Shown: in pieces, positions 36,374-55,542 of the stretch
How the letters are laid out: each line of letters opens with the position of its first letter
How positions within the stretch are numbered: the stretch's first letter is position 1
NCBI GenBank assembly: GCA_029449235.1
Contig: JANATG010000014.1
Location: forward strand, 372,001 to 436,000
DNA length: 64,000 nt
Direction: 5' to 3'
Source of the DNA: Linnemannia schmuckeri
Lineage: Eukaryota > Mortierellomycota > Mortierellomycetes > Mortierellales > Mortierellaceae
Translations under genes and position numbers: made by a program
Notes under the pieces: generated by a model
Seen by the model: the letters and a program-made list of their open reading frames with translations, nothing else
The model's database searches: none
What the model was told of the DNA's origin: nothing

Positions 36374-36598
36374 TTGCTTACTTATGGAGTTGACGGTATA
36401 AGAGATTTCCTGACAGCATACTACTTTTATTGGCTTCCTGACAGCAGAAACAAGGCAGCCATCCTAACTTTTGCTGAGATAGAACAACAATTAAGGCAGA
36501 AGGACGCACTGAAACCTTATGACGAAGACACTGGTGATGATATTAAAGTAGACAGATTGAGGAAAAAGGGAGGGGCTTTTTCTCCACTGATTTTTTAG
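36374..36598 (+). other. Isolated protein-like frame, possible gene remnant
   Basis: A 74-codon frame with balanced composition (GIRDFLTAYYFYWLPDSRN, AILTFAEIEQQLRQKDA, PYDEDTGDD) unlike the low-complexity chance frames around it. Whether it begins with a usable start is doubtful, it has no leader like those of real genes here, and I recognise no family. It could be a leftover exon of a lost gene or mobile element, or chance. Confidence 0.2.
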
Positions 36599-37754
36599 TA
36601 GGCTCATGTACAGTACAGCAGCGCATGTTGAAGTGTGGAGGCTGAACGTCAAAAAAATAAGGTTCTGTGCGCATTTCACTTCGAGTTTAAAAATTTTGGA
36701 ATGAAGTCTGGGATAGAGCAAAATATGCCTATTGTGGGTTAAGTAAACGACCCCCTGGTCAGTCTGTTCTTGCCATCAATAACAGACAGGTGTACTTTAT
36801 GGAGAGCAGAGTTCTCCCTCCTCACTCTCCCGCACTCGTGTCATTTCTTCGACTTCAACGGCTGTCATCTAGTCATCCCACTCTCTCTGTGCTTTTCTAT
36901 TTTGAGCCCATTCTTCACCTTTGCACAATCCCCCGCTCCATATCAGTACCAATAACACCAGCGACAACAGCAATAGCCCATGGTGACAGGAAAAATATAC
37001 TAGCACTCGCAAAATAAGCAAACACAAAAAGCAATACAACACAACACAACAGGAAATCTGCATTTCTTCATCTCCCCGTCTTTCAAGGCAATAGCATTTA
37101 CGTTCGCTGACAAACCACGGATGGAGAGCAAGGAACTATTGGACAGCTGACTAGTTTGCTCCTAGACGGAGTGTTGGTACAAAACTTATTTCATTTTACC
37201 TCACTTATCGACGCATTTGCAGCGTCTATTTAATATGTTAAGCACGCATTGGTAGCTATTAAGCATGGTCATCACTACTGCTTTTTTCAATACACACTTT
37301 CAGAGTCTCGGGTTAGCCTGTTGCCTTGTACAGTGCTCTGTACAATGAAAAATGATTGAAGGTGTGGTTTTCCAAAAGCTGTATGAGGATGAAAAGTAGA
37401 TCTGGAAGCACACTGAAAACAATTCCTACTACTGTAACCGCAAGCCTTGATTCTGATGGTGGTGGTTGTTTGAATGCATTTTATCCACCTCTAATCTTGC
37501 AAGTCGAGGTGCTCTCTTGGACCTGAACCTTCACGACGAATCGAGACTAATTCGCGTCGTTAATTTAGGCACCTAAATTTACTTCGGTGACGTATTTCGA
37601 TTTCTTTTTTGCACTTTTCCTCCGCCACCAATCGCGCCTCGTTCTGAACTGTCAATTGCTTCATTCGCATTCCCCTACACTCTCATCCGACGGCCAACAC
37701 AACACAGCTCCTTACATACTGTCCTAAACACACACCCAAAGTCGATTCCTCACC

Positions 37755-40700
37755 ATGGACATGCAGGATCTCAAACGCTGGGTCTCCGACGCTTCCATCA
37801 AGGTTCGTTCACACAATTCGACCCCCTCTTCCCTTTCTCATTGTTTTTTGTCTTCCCACAAGTGTATGGTTACAGCAACGCCCCCTCATACTTACAACTC
37901 TTCTCTATATACTCCACAGGTGCTTGGAATGTCGGACAACACAACACGAGATTTTTTGATCGCCTGCGCACAAACCGCAAAATCGCCTGCAGATCTCCTA
38001 AAGTCCTTTGGGAACATGGATATCCCCACCAACAGCAGGACCCAATCCTTTGCACAGGAGCTTTTTCAAAGGACACCTCGAATCCAATCCTCACGATCCT
38101 TCACAAAATCAGTCACAGCGGGAGCAGGAGGCACGGGCGCTACTACTGTCATGTCGGCGTCAGAGGTCAAGAAGAAGCGCAAAGAAGAGTCAGCGAATCT
38201 GAGGCTCCTGGAGATGAACGAATCATATGGGCTGATCATGGATGAAGATGATAATGAGGAGAGTCGGAGGAAAGTGAAGAAATCGAAAAAGAGTTCCAAG
38301 GACAAGGAGAAGGAAAAGGGTTCTTCCGAGAGTAGCAAGAAGCAGGATAAGAAGATCAGGAGGAAGGAAGGCGGAGATAATGCCTGGGAAAGTGACGAGG
38401 AGGAAAAGGAGTACAGGCGGAGAAGGCAAGAGGAACTCGATCGGGAATCTAGGCCCGCCAAGACTGAAGGTAATGAGTCGGATCACAGTCCTATGGATAA
38501 GGAGCTGGTTTATATATTTTTGAGCCTGAATAGATCAATTTTGTAATGCTGCACCTAACATATGCTTTTGCTTTCATGTTTTAATATTATTTAGAGGAAC
38601 TCGAGGAAGAGCGACTGGAGAAGGAACGGGAAGACGACATCAGGGAGCGTGACGAGTTTGCCAATCGACTCAAGAACAAGGACGAGGGCAAGACCAAAAA
38701 ACTAGTGGAAGACAGATCGTCAAAGTCTGACTCTCGCAGGAACCTTGCCGACGATCCTGAGGCTAGGAAGGCAGCACTCCCCTCCTTGCGTGAACGCGCT
38801 CGTCAGGAATACTTGGCCAAGCGTGAGGGGCTCCAGATTGACAAGCTTCGATTACAGATTCGAGACGATGAGGAGTTGTTTGATTCCAAGGATCTCACCA
38901 GGAAGGAGCGGGAAGAACTAGCTTACAAGAAGGAGTTGTTGAGACTGGCTGAGGAGCGTATGAATGTCGACGACCGTTACGATGGATATCATATGCCGGA
39001 GGACTATATCACTGAGAAGGGCAAACTGGACAAGAAGAAGAAGCATGATGCCCTGTACAGGCGGTATGAGGAAGAGCCCGGCGAGAAGTTTGTGTCAGAG
39101 CAGGATCAGTGGGAAGAGCAACAGGTCCGCGCTACACGACAGCATGCCACACGGAAATCGGATATTAAGGAAGGAGAGGAGATGGATTATGAGTACGTCT
39201 TTGACGAGGACAACATCGAGTTTATCATGGATCAGCAAGAGGAGACCAAGGAGAGACAGGCTGAGGAACTGTTGGAGAAGATCAACGAGCTCGAGCGCAA
39301 GGAAATGTCGATCAAGCAAGTCCGAGAGTCGTTGCCGATTTACAAGCTCCGCCAGCCATTTTTGGACGCCATTGCCGAACACCAGGTCATGGTTGTGGTG
39401 GGTCAGACTGGTTCAGGAAAAACAACCCAGTTGCCCCAGTACCTTCATGAAGCAGGATATTCCAGTAAGGGGCTCAAGATCGGATGCACCCAGCCCCGTC
39501 GTGTTGCTGCTATGAGTGTTGCTGCCCGTGTCGCCGAGGAGATGGGAGTCAAGCTTGGATACGAGGTTGGATATTCAATTAGATTCGAGGACTGTACGAG
39601 CGAGAAGACGGTCGTCAAGTACATGACGGACGGAATGCTGTTGCGCGAGTTTATGAGTGAGCCCGATCTGGCTGGTTACAGCTGTCTCATTATCGACGAG
39701 GCTCACGAGCGAACGCTGCACACGGATATTTTGCTGGGACTGATCAAGGATATTGCTCGATTCCGACCGGACCTCAAGGTGTTGATCTCTAGTGCGACCG
39801 TCGATGCCGAAAAATTCTCAGAGTACTTTGACGGTGCCCCCGTCTTCTATATCCCTGGACGGACTTTCCCGGTCGAGGTTCACTACACCACATCACCTGA
39901 GGCTAATTACCTTGCGGCGGCGATCACCACAGTCATGCAGATCCATATTTCTCAGGGACCAGGCGACATCTTGGTCTTTTTGACAGGACAGGACGAGATT
40001 GACAGTGCGGCCGAGAACCTACAGCAGACATGTCGAGTTCTGGGAGACCGGATTCAGGAACTCATCGTCTGTCCGATCTACTCGTCGTTGCCGTCGGATA
40101 TGCAGGGCAAGATCTTTGAGCCGACTCCGGAGGGATCGAGGAAGGTTGTTTTAGCAACCAACATTGCTGAGACGTCGATTACGATTGATGGTGTCAAGTT
40201 TGTGATCGACCCCGGATTCTCCAAGATGTTGAGTTATAACCCCAAGACTGGTATGGAGTCGTTAGTGGTAACGCCCTGCTCGCGTGCGTCAGCGAACCAG
40301 AGGAAGGGTCGTGCTGGTCGTGTGGGGCCAGGAAAGTGTTTCCGATTGTACACCAAGTGGGCTTACGACAACGAACTGGAAGACCATACGGCACCTGAGA
40401 TTCAGCGAATCAACCTCAACTCTGTGGTTCTGACGCTCAAGTCTTTGGGTATCAACGATATCATTGGATTCGAGTTCATGGACCCACCGCCCGCAGAGAC
40501 ATTGATGCGAGCACTGGAGCAGCTGTATGCATTGGGAGCTCTAAACGACAAGGGCCAGTTGACAAAACTGGGACGACGTATGGCCGAGTTTCCCGGAGAC
40601 CCAATGTTGGCCAAGACGATGATTATGGCGGAGAAGTACCACTGTACAGAGGAGATTGCGTCGATTGTGGCGATGCTCTCGGTCCAGAATGCAATCTTTT

Positions 40701-41397
40701 ACCGACCCAAGGACAAGAAGCTGCATGCGGACAAGGCTCGCCAGAACTTGACCAAGCCCGGAGGGGACCATTTGACATTGCTGAATATCTGGGATCAATG
40801 GGTGGAGTCGAACTACTCGATCCAGTGGTGTTTCGAGAACTTTTTGCAGCACCGGTCGATGACAAGAGCGCGCGATATTCGGGATCAGATGGTGGGGCTC
40901 ATGGAGCGGACTGAGGTGGCGATGGTGTCGAACCTGAACCCGAATGATACGTCGCCGATTCGCAAGGCGATCACGTCGGGGTTCTTTTATAATGCGGCTA
41001 AATTGACCAAATCCGGGGATTCTTACAGGACGGTCAAGAGTCAACAGACGGTTATGATTCATCCGAGCAGTTCTTTGTACCAGGTCAATCCCAAATGGGT
41101 TGTTTATTTTGAGTTGGTCCTCACCAGCAAGGAGTTTATGCGTGTTGTCATGGAGATCGATAGCGCCTGGCTCACCGAAGGTATGGTCCTACTTATTCTC
41201 TCTTTCTTGTGGCATGTTTACTCTTGGTTTATTATTGAATGCAGCTGATTAATATCTAAATACTGATATATATATCCTCTTTTCGTTTTGATAAATTAGT
41301 TGCCCCTCACTACTACAAGGACAAGGATCTGGACGACGAAAGCAAGAAAAAGATGCCCAAGGGCCAAGGCATGGCCCGCCTCGCTCCTCCGCCATAA
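37755..41397 (+). CDS. PRP2: DEAH-box spliceosomal RNA helicase Prp2 / DHX16
   Basis: Four exons (37755-37802, 37920-38469, 38595-41180, 41300-41397) sum to 1094 codons, giving 1093 residues; human DHX16 is about 1040. The N-terminal ~400 residues are charged and rich in Lys/Glu/Arg, as in DHX16. The helicase core follows: Walker A GQTGSGKTT (near 468), TQPRRVAA, motif II DEAH (near 567), SAT (near 600), FLTGQDEI, TNIAETSITI and QRKGRAGR (near 769). The DEAH-specific winged-helix/ratchet and OB-fold parts come next, ending VAPHYYKDKDL. Prp2 hydrolyses ATP to remodel the activated spliceosome before the first splicing step. The match to Prp2/DHX16 rather than Prp16/22/43 rests on the acidic-basic N-terminus and on segments such as DEDNIEFIMD before the core. 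A 16-codon first exon is followed by a 117-base intron. The gene ends 179 bases from the convergent deacetylase gene. Confidence 0.95.
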
Positions 41398-41576
41398 GCG
41401 ACTCCTTTTCTTTCACCTGCCCATCAAGTCCGTCCAATTACTTTTACTTCTATCTGCACTTTCTCACACATCACACTTATCGCAAAAGAAAAACACTGTA
41501 AATTAAAAATAAGCATAAAAAAAAGTAAAAAACGCGCCGCTTTTGTGTATTTTGGTTGATGATGCAGGCTAGTTCT

Positions 41577-44500
41577 CTAAGGGTTGTCGGAAGATAGGGA
41601 TCTCTGCCTTATAAAGGCTCCATCTGCGTTCTGGAATTGATGGTGCTGTTGGTGCTGCTGTTGGCGCGGGCTGTTGGCATCGTGGTACCCCGAAGATCCT
41701 GACACCGACAATGGACCACTCCGTGCGAGGGTATGAGGATGTTGATGTTCCTGAGGTCCAGGGCTTAAATCGGGTGTCCGCTGTTGAGGGAGCAACTGCT
41801 GTTGCTGCTGGAGATGTTGATGATGCGGGGAAGGTGGGTGTGGATGAGTGAGGTGGGGGGCGGTTAAATTGGGCGTTGAGCGGAACCCCTGCTGAGACTG
41901 CTGCTGCTGCTGCTGCTGATAATGAGGACCTCCAAGAGTTGGTGAAGACCCCGTGACCCCTCCCGAAGAGCTCCCAAGACTTCCGACAGAAGGGGAACGC
42001 CCATTGAACAACTGACTAGTGGCTGTCGAAGAAGTTGCCACTGAGGTCGGGTAAGGCTGGGACCTCTGTTGTTGCTGACCCGAGATAGACGATCGGTCCA
42101 CCAATGGGTTATTGTTGGATCCTCGGGAGGACATGTTCCCTGTTGATAATGCTGATGCATCTGGCAGGGACGATACCGACGACGAGGTCATAGATCCCGT
42201 ACGAGAGTCAGTAAATGGTGTTGACGCCATGGACGACGAGCTAGGTAAGGATCCCGTAGAGTGAAAGTGAGACGCCTGATTAGATCCACTCAACTGCTGG
42301 ACGACGGCGAGGTCTACGCCGGCTGAGCCTGACGAGAAGGAGGAGGTGTAGCGTTGTTGTTGTTGTTGTTGCTCTGTCGATGTCGTCGCTTCTGGTGCTA
42401 CTGGGTCACTGTCAATGATCATTGCCTCTGTGGCGCTGCTGCCGCCATTGGCGCTGTTGTTGTTGCTGCTTGGGGTTTCCTGAAGATTCAGCATGTAACT
42501 TGGTGGGTTTAGTGGAGGAAGGGCCTTGATCCGTCGGTCGATCTCAAGGAAGAGTGTGTTGTACAGCCGTGGAAGAGACTCTGACAATCTCTCCGATGGT
42601 CGACCTAAGCAACGGATGAATTAACAAAAAAAAGTATACGTTAACCAGTCACTTTTTTTTGAGAGAACAACGGATCATGCGACAGATACAATAAAAGGAA
42701 GGACGAGAGCTCCTACCAGATCGAACAATGTTGCCGGTCCTATTACTCATCTTCTGGTTGACTCGCTCCCAGATGGGGTGATCGTCCGCAACAACAACAA
42801 ACGAGTGATCCATGTACCAATTAGCCAACCTCTTTGTCACCATCGGCACAGCCTCATCTCCTCCAGGCACCACAACCGCGCAGGAGACATACCGCGCGAC
42901 ATCCTTCTGTCTCTCATTCATGAACGAGATCATGCTGTAGCATCCAAAACCAGTCGCCAACAGAACAATCCGGCGTGTATCTCCTGTCATGTAAACAAAG
43001 TTGTCCCAGATATCGCACAAGAGTTCCGTCAGTTTGTCTTTGAGTGGCTCCTTGTCGTCCTCAGTTGCTGGCTGATATGGTACCATAATGTCGATCAGCT
43101 CGTTTCCTGACTGCACAATCCTTTCCACGTAATGTGCGACAGTGTCCAGCATCTTTGACTTGTCCGGCCGAAGAATGTTGTTAGCGCCCATCGTCCGTGC
43201 ACGGAACTCGCCACTAATTAAAAAATAAACAAAAACAAAACCATCAGCCCAACATCCCAATAGATCGTGTTGAGCAACATACTCATTACTAACGAAAAGC
43301 TTGATAACACTTACACATTATGAATAAAGATGTATAAAGGCTTGGTAGAATACAGTTGTTGGCTATGTGATGTGGAAACGGCAAAAAAAAATGTTAGCGC
43401 CGTTGACATCTTTGAATGAAATAAGGTTCAATAGCAAAGAACAAAGTAAAACTTACGTGCAATGGACATTGTCGAGGAAATCTGCGCCGTATGATGAATT
43501 AGAGATGGGCAATTTGAGCATGCGGTGTTCTTTGTATAAAAAGTCTGATCTGTACACTCCCAGGACCTTTGACAGCTCAACCACATTCCAGCCTTCATTT
43601 TTTTCTAAATGAACGACAAAAAAAACAATTATAAGCGACGTTAATAACCAAATTGTTGTTACCAAATGTAAACAGGCACATACAAGTGCTGAATCCTGTT
43701 CAAATATTGTACCTTCAGTGGGGTCAATAAACGTGGGGGTGATACTCTTCCAATAGCGTGACTGTACTTCCAGAACCTCGTGGATCGTCTGGATGCAAGC
43801 GGGGTTGGGGATGATGCTTCCAAGAGCAGGAATAGGGTCACTGAGCAAGGCTTCGGTGCAGGCGAGCCCTGATACAGCGATCGATTCCAGGTTGTATCCT
43901 CCCTCAAGCGCTAACACAACCTTGCCTCCTGCCAACGACTTTAACATGTGCGTCATGTGTCCATATGCAGCCGGTGAAACCAGATTCTCTCCAATGTGAT
44001 CGCCTGTAGATATTTGACAAAGTCAAGAAAAAAGCAAATATTAGGATGAAATGCTTTGCGGACCAAATTATTGCATAGATAAAAGGCGAGATTTAAAGGC
44101 CTGTACCTGCGGCGGCGTCAAATCCTGCGCTGACAAGAACGAAATCAGGTGCAAACTCGTAGACAATCGGCATGACGACCTTGTGGAAAGCATAGATGTA
44201 CTCAGCATCGCCCATTCCACTGCATGGCCAGGGAATATTGATGTTCCTGCGTGAAATTTCATAGAACAAATGTCAATGCAAGAGATAAGCGAACGATAAT
44301 TGTCGGAAATATAAATAATATAAGTCAGTTTTGGCGGCACTTACTTTCCGCGACCTTTTCCTACTCCAACCACATCCAGCGCAGCGGCAACAGGGTCGCC
44401 AGGGTAGAAAGTGCCATCATCGTAGCGATGGATAGAGCAATATACCACATCGGGGTCGTCAAGGAATGCCTTCTGAGTTCCGTTACCATGATGCACATCC

Positions 44501-46414
44501 CTGGTGATAGATAAAAGAACGCAGCGGTTAGCTCCAATATATCACATAAATACAGACCGCAGCAGCTCACATGCGAAAAAAAGAATGACACTCACCAATC
44601 CAAGATAAAGATCTTTTTCAGCCCATGTTCCTTCTGCAAGAACCGCGCAGCGATGGCGACATTGTTGTAGAGACAGAAACCTCCCGCTTCATCTGGTTCA
44701 GCATGATGTCCTGGGGGTCTAATAATCGCCACTCCGTTCAAGACCTTTCCGGTGGCGACTGCTGAGCAAAGTTCCAACAGGTTTCCGCAGGAAAGTCGGG
44801 CACAGATAGCTGACTCTGCACTGAGATAGATACTATTGTAACTATTGGCGACATCCAAGAGCTGCTCCCTGTCCATCTCTATTGGGAGTTCATGTTTTCA
44901 TAAAAATAGATCAGAAATTCAATGAATACACGCCATGATTCATCATAGCAACGTTGAAAGTTGCATAGAATATAATGGGGGAAGAAAACGGCAGGTATGA
45001 CACATACTGGCAGTGTCGGTGATGGTTTGGATGTGCTCTGCTGTATGAACAAGCGCTAGTTCTGCCTGTGTCGCCTCACGTGAAGGGAGCTTGATCATCC
45101 GGGCCAAGCATCCTGCATTCTTCAGAGCCTCGTATATCTTCCAAATACGCCTTGGATCCTCAGGGTGATCATTATCTCCGTGGATATTTTGATGAAATCT
45201 AATATAAAAAACAAAAAAAAAAAAAAAAAAAAAAAAAGCAATGAAAGATAATTATAAATTTGTGATTATCGACGCATGTTGTCCACGGAATCGCGACAAG
45301 TTCCTGTAACCACAAATAAAGCCTTTTTGTTATTTTTTCAGTTTTTGTTTCCCTGTACCTCATTCTCACATCGTAGACGTATCCAGTCTTTGTGCTCCTG
45401 CCGTCTATAATGTCTGGCTGGGGTCGGGGTGTTGCAGTGGTGACAACGGCAGACTGTCCAGACATGGGGGTCGTAGGTCCCTCGTCTCCAGCCTCGCTGG
45501 GTGTGGGCACTCCTGCAGCAGAGTCTCCTGGTGACAATCCATTCTCGACTGCCTGTGGCGATGGCGACAATCCCGTTGCGCTGGCACCAGCAACAGCAGC
45601 AGTAGTGATGGTAGTTGGTGGATCGGCAATATCCACAGAAGTGTCTGTGATGATAGTGATGGGTTCCGTAGCGGCTGCATCTGTCATCATGTGTTCTGTG
45701 GCTGCAGGTTCGGTCTCTGTGGGTTCAGCATCAGTAAGTTCGACATCAGTGAGTTCGACATCAGTGGGTTCAGCCTGTTTGGGCTCGGCGTTGGTGGTCT
45801 CAGCATCAGTAGGCCCATTATCGGTGGACTCGGTAGCGATGGGTTCGGCGTCGGTAGACTCGGATACTGCTGCTGATGGTTCGTCGGTAACGACGACGGC
45901 GTCCTTGGTGTTGGTGACGGCAGTGGTGGCGGCAGTGGTGGCGGTTTCCTCTGGTGAAATATCCATGGGCATCTCAATGGAGGTGATAACTCCCGACGAC
46001 TCTTCTACGTCGTTTCCAGTAGTATCCATCATCTCCTCGGTGGCTCCTCCGTTTGTTGGCGCCAGGTCTGATAATAATACGCAGGGAGAAGAGAACAATA
46101 GAAGAGAAATAGTAAGTACGTTGGCTTCGAGTCCGCGCGTGGTATGTGAGTGATAATAGTTTTTATAGGTAGTAGTAAGCGTATGTGCGTTGGGTGTGTG
46201 TGAGAGTGTGTATGTGAACTTCGGAGGATAACAATAGACGGAACGCGAGAGGAAGACCCTTTAACTACGCCAACGCGTGCGTAAACAGGCCTAGCGAGTA
46301 GGTTGCTTATTGTTCAGATCTGCAATTGACTCGAGCCAGGGAGGCGAGTCGTAAGGTTTGGAGGTTGTGATCTGCTGCTTTACCATGGCTGTCAGAGTAA
46401 GAATCTTCTTGCAT
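41577..46414 (-). CDS. Class II histone deacetylase (Hda1/Clr3-type) with Arb2 domain
   Basis: Eleven exons: 46414-46384, 46067-45359, 45198-45008, 44878-44596, 44500-44345, 44246-44107, 44003-43713, 43604-43457, 43362-43315, 43213-42717, 42604-41577. They sum to 3522 bases, giving 1173 residues with phases consistent throughout. Exon 1 codes only ten residues plus one base. Residues ~11-235 are an acidic Thr/Glu/Pro-rich leader with repeated TDVEL/TDAEP units. The catalytic domain starts TGYVYDVRM/FHQNIHGDNDHPEDPRR. It has RPPGHHAEP (His368/369), the zinc-site ILDWDVHHGNGT (Asp406, His408) and FDAAAGD. An Arb2-type domain follows (KPLYIFIHN, NNILRPDKSKMLDTV, LATGFGCYSMISF). The last ~330 residues are Ser/Gln/His-rich. 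Hda1/Clr3 enzymes deacetylate histone H3/H2B and keep heterochromatin silent. The 48-base ninth exon is the least secure, but it fits phase and the Arb2 start. Confidence 0.93.
45213..45237. repeat. Poly-A tract (poly-T in the deacetylase intron)
   Basis: Twenty-five A on the + strand. On the minus strand it is a poly-T run just upstream of the acceptor at 45199-45201, so it doubles as the polypyrimidine tract of intron 2. Confidence 0.9.
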
Positions 46415-47032
46415 CAGATGTTGTTGTTCTCGCTCGGGTCTAGTTTGCTGCCAAGTCCTTGGTGCGCGAAGGAGAGAAGGAAGCAATACCACTACGGGGA
46501 GGATGGAGTAGATTCAAGGAGAGGGAGAAGCGACGTTGCAAAAGGGGCAGGTATGAATGCAGCGTTTGGTGGTGATAGGGTCGATGGAGCAAACTATCTG
46601 TAGTAAATAAGTTTGGTGAAGGAGATGATGAGCTAGGAAGGAGCAGGGGGGTGAGAGAAAGAAGGGGAGGAGGGAAGAAAGAGACAAAAGAAGAAAAGGA
46701 AAGGAAAGGAACAGAGGCGGTCAAGGCGAGGAAAGACAAAAGAGAGGAGAAAAAAGGAGGCAGTATTCCCAGCGGGAACAACGACTCGCAGACGAGAACG
46801 ACACCCATTGGATCCCCGCCTTGGGTGCAAGAGGGAGGGGGGAGAAGGACTGACAGACTAACCACTTTAGACAGGAACGTCCATGATCTTCCTCACACGG
46901 CAATAGCACAGGAAATCTTGCCGCACATCAAATAACACACAGGGAACGACCCTTGCTCACAAGCTCGCATGTCATGCAGCACAACAAAACATGCAAAACA
47001 TGAAGAACATTGTATTCTTAAGCAACCACGTT
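46415..47032. other. Upstream region of the deacetylase gene, 3' flank of the DUF4209 gene
   Basis: The minus strand shows a CT-rich leader and promoter (about 46450-46870) with no supported coding exon. The rest is the 3' flank of the next minus-strand gene. Confidence 0.5.
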
Positions 47033-49965
<2,933 letters not shown>

Positions 49966-50423
49966 CTCTGCATAGGATGTTTGTGTAAATAGTTGTAGTA
50001 GAAATGAAATCAGTTAAGATGTCGAGTGTACACAATGAGAGTAGAAAGTAGTGGTGTTGTGATTGAACAAAGAGAAGGAAAAGTGGAAGTGAAAGTCATA
50101 ACGATGCTTTTCTGTGGAGGCGCGGTTGGAGGATAGAAGTGCAAAGAAGGAAACACAACACACTCAAGCAGAGTCATACCCCAGCGCCTGGAAAACTCGC
50201 CCAGTTGAGTGTGAGTGTGACGCCTAAGTCGCCCGAACAGCTCAGGCACACAGTATTTAGAATTTGGTTAGTGACCAACAACTGAAATTCAAACGCCACG
50301 TGCAACAGATCCACACACACACACACACACACACATATCTCAAAGACAAAATCAAGGAGAAAGTGGGAAAGAAATGACTATGAACAAATATGTACAAAAC
50401 ATCTTCAAAATCAATATCAACAA
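49966..50423. other. Intergenic between two minus-strand genes
   Basis: Leader and promoter of the DUF4209 gene (CA/CT-rich on the minus strand), an AC microsatellite at about 50311-50334, and the 3' flank of the membrane-protein gene. Confidence 0.5.
50311..50334. repeat. AC dinucleotide microsatellite
   Basis: About twelve AC units in non-coding sequence between two minus-strand genes. Confidence 0.85.
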
Positions 50424-54451
<4,028 letters not shown>

Positions 54452-54807
54452 TGATCGTCAACCGTTGTGTGCTGTAGGGATGAGTCGCAAATGTCGTTGT
54501 TGGTGTTGTTGGTGTTGTAGTTGGTGGTGGTGGTGATATCTGTCGACGAGATTTGTTAAGATGAAAGAGGTCACTATTGTTTGTTATTTCTGGTGATTTG
54601 TGTTGTTCTGGAGGATTGTGTAACGGAAATGTGCAATGTGTTTGAAGGAAAAGGGTCTGAGAGAGAACGTTATTTTGCGAGTAACGAGTAAGAGAAGAGG
54701 AGAAAAGACGGCCGCGAGTGACAAAAGACAAAAGACAAACGGCAAGAGAGAGAGAGGCAGAAGAGAGAAGTGAGAGGGGGTAAGGGTAGTTGTCGTTGTT
54801 TGTTAAA

Positions 54808-54811
<4 letters not shown>

Positions 54812-54860
<49 letters not shown>
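54812..54860. repeat. CT dinucleotide microsatellite
   Basis: Uninterrupted (CT)n of about 24 units, 360 bases upstream of the start codon of the minus-strand membrane-protein gene, where it reads as (AG)n. Confidence 0.95.
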
Positions 54861-54863
<3 letters not shown>

Positions 54864-55499
54864 CCTAAATCAAAACGCTATGTGTAGTATGTGTTTGTCT
54901 GATTGGGCAGGGTCCGTTATTTGTTACAGGACGATGGAAGGGCGTTTGAGAGTGTATGGGAGCACATAGGGATATGTATGTACGAGGGAGTCAAGGCTCA
55001 TAACAAAAACGCACCCTTTTTCTTGTTTTCTGACACTGTTTGAGAGGTGGTCTCTCCCTCGTTGTCGTTCCTGGTGACTCGAGCAGAGGGAAGGAGAGTG
55101 AGGGGTAGTAGGCAAGTGATTGTGAAGGCGTAATGCAAAAAGAAGAATGAACAAGTAGAAAAAGAATGAACAATCACCCCTCTTCCATGCTCACCTCATT
55201 GCAGAAATGGCGACCACAAACTTGAATAAGCTTGAATAAGCTATTCTCTTCTTTGGGCTTGTCTTCCTTTTGCCCCCTTTCCTTTTTTGTGTGCCTAATT
55301 GTTCATATTACAGTTACATTAACTTCTGCATCCATTCGCCAATTGCCTCCTCTTCTCCTCTCTATCCATCTCCCTCCTTTTATGTCCCCCTCCCTTTTAT
55401 CTTTGCTTCCTCCCTCCTACAATTCCTGGCTTGCAAATTTTACGTATACTGCCTTCCTTCTTTCTTGAACTGTACCTTTCACTTTTTTCTTTCCCTATC

Positions 55500-55503
<4 letters not shown>

Positions 55504-55541
<38 letters not shown>
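55504..55541. repeat. Poly-T tract (38 bases)
   Basis: Longest homopolymer in the window, in non-coding sequence. Confidence 0.95.

Positions 55542-55542
<1 letters not shown>

Larger units (their letters stand above)
35128..37754. other. Intergenic, ML cluster to PRP2
   Basis: AT-rich and mostly featureless. It includes a T30A9 tract at 36078-36116 and an isolated protein-like frame at 36374-36598 listed separately. The last ~150 bases are the CA-rich leader of the helicase gene. Confidence 0.5.

Noticed and set aside
45392..46153. Plus-strand frame of 253 codons opposite the deacetylase leader
   Set aside because: Complement of the repetitive Thr/Glu/Pro codons; the minus strand joins the deacetylase in phase.
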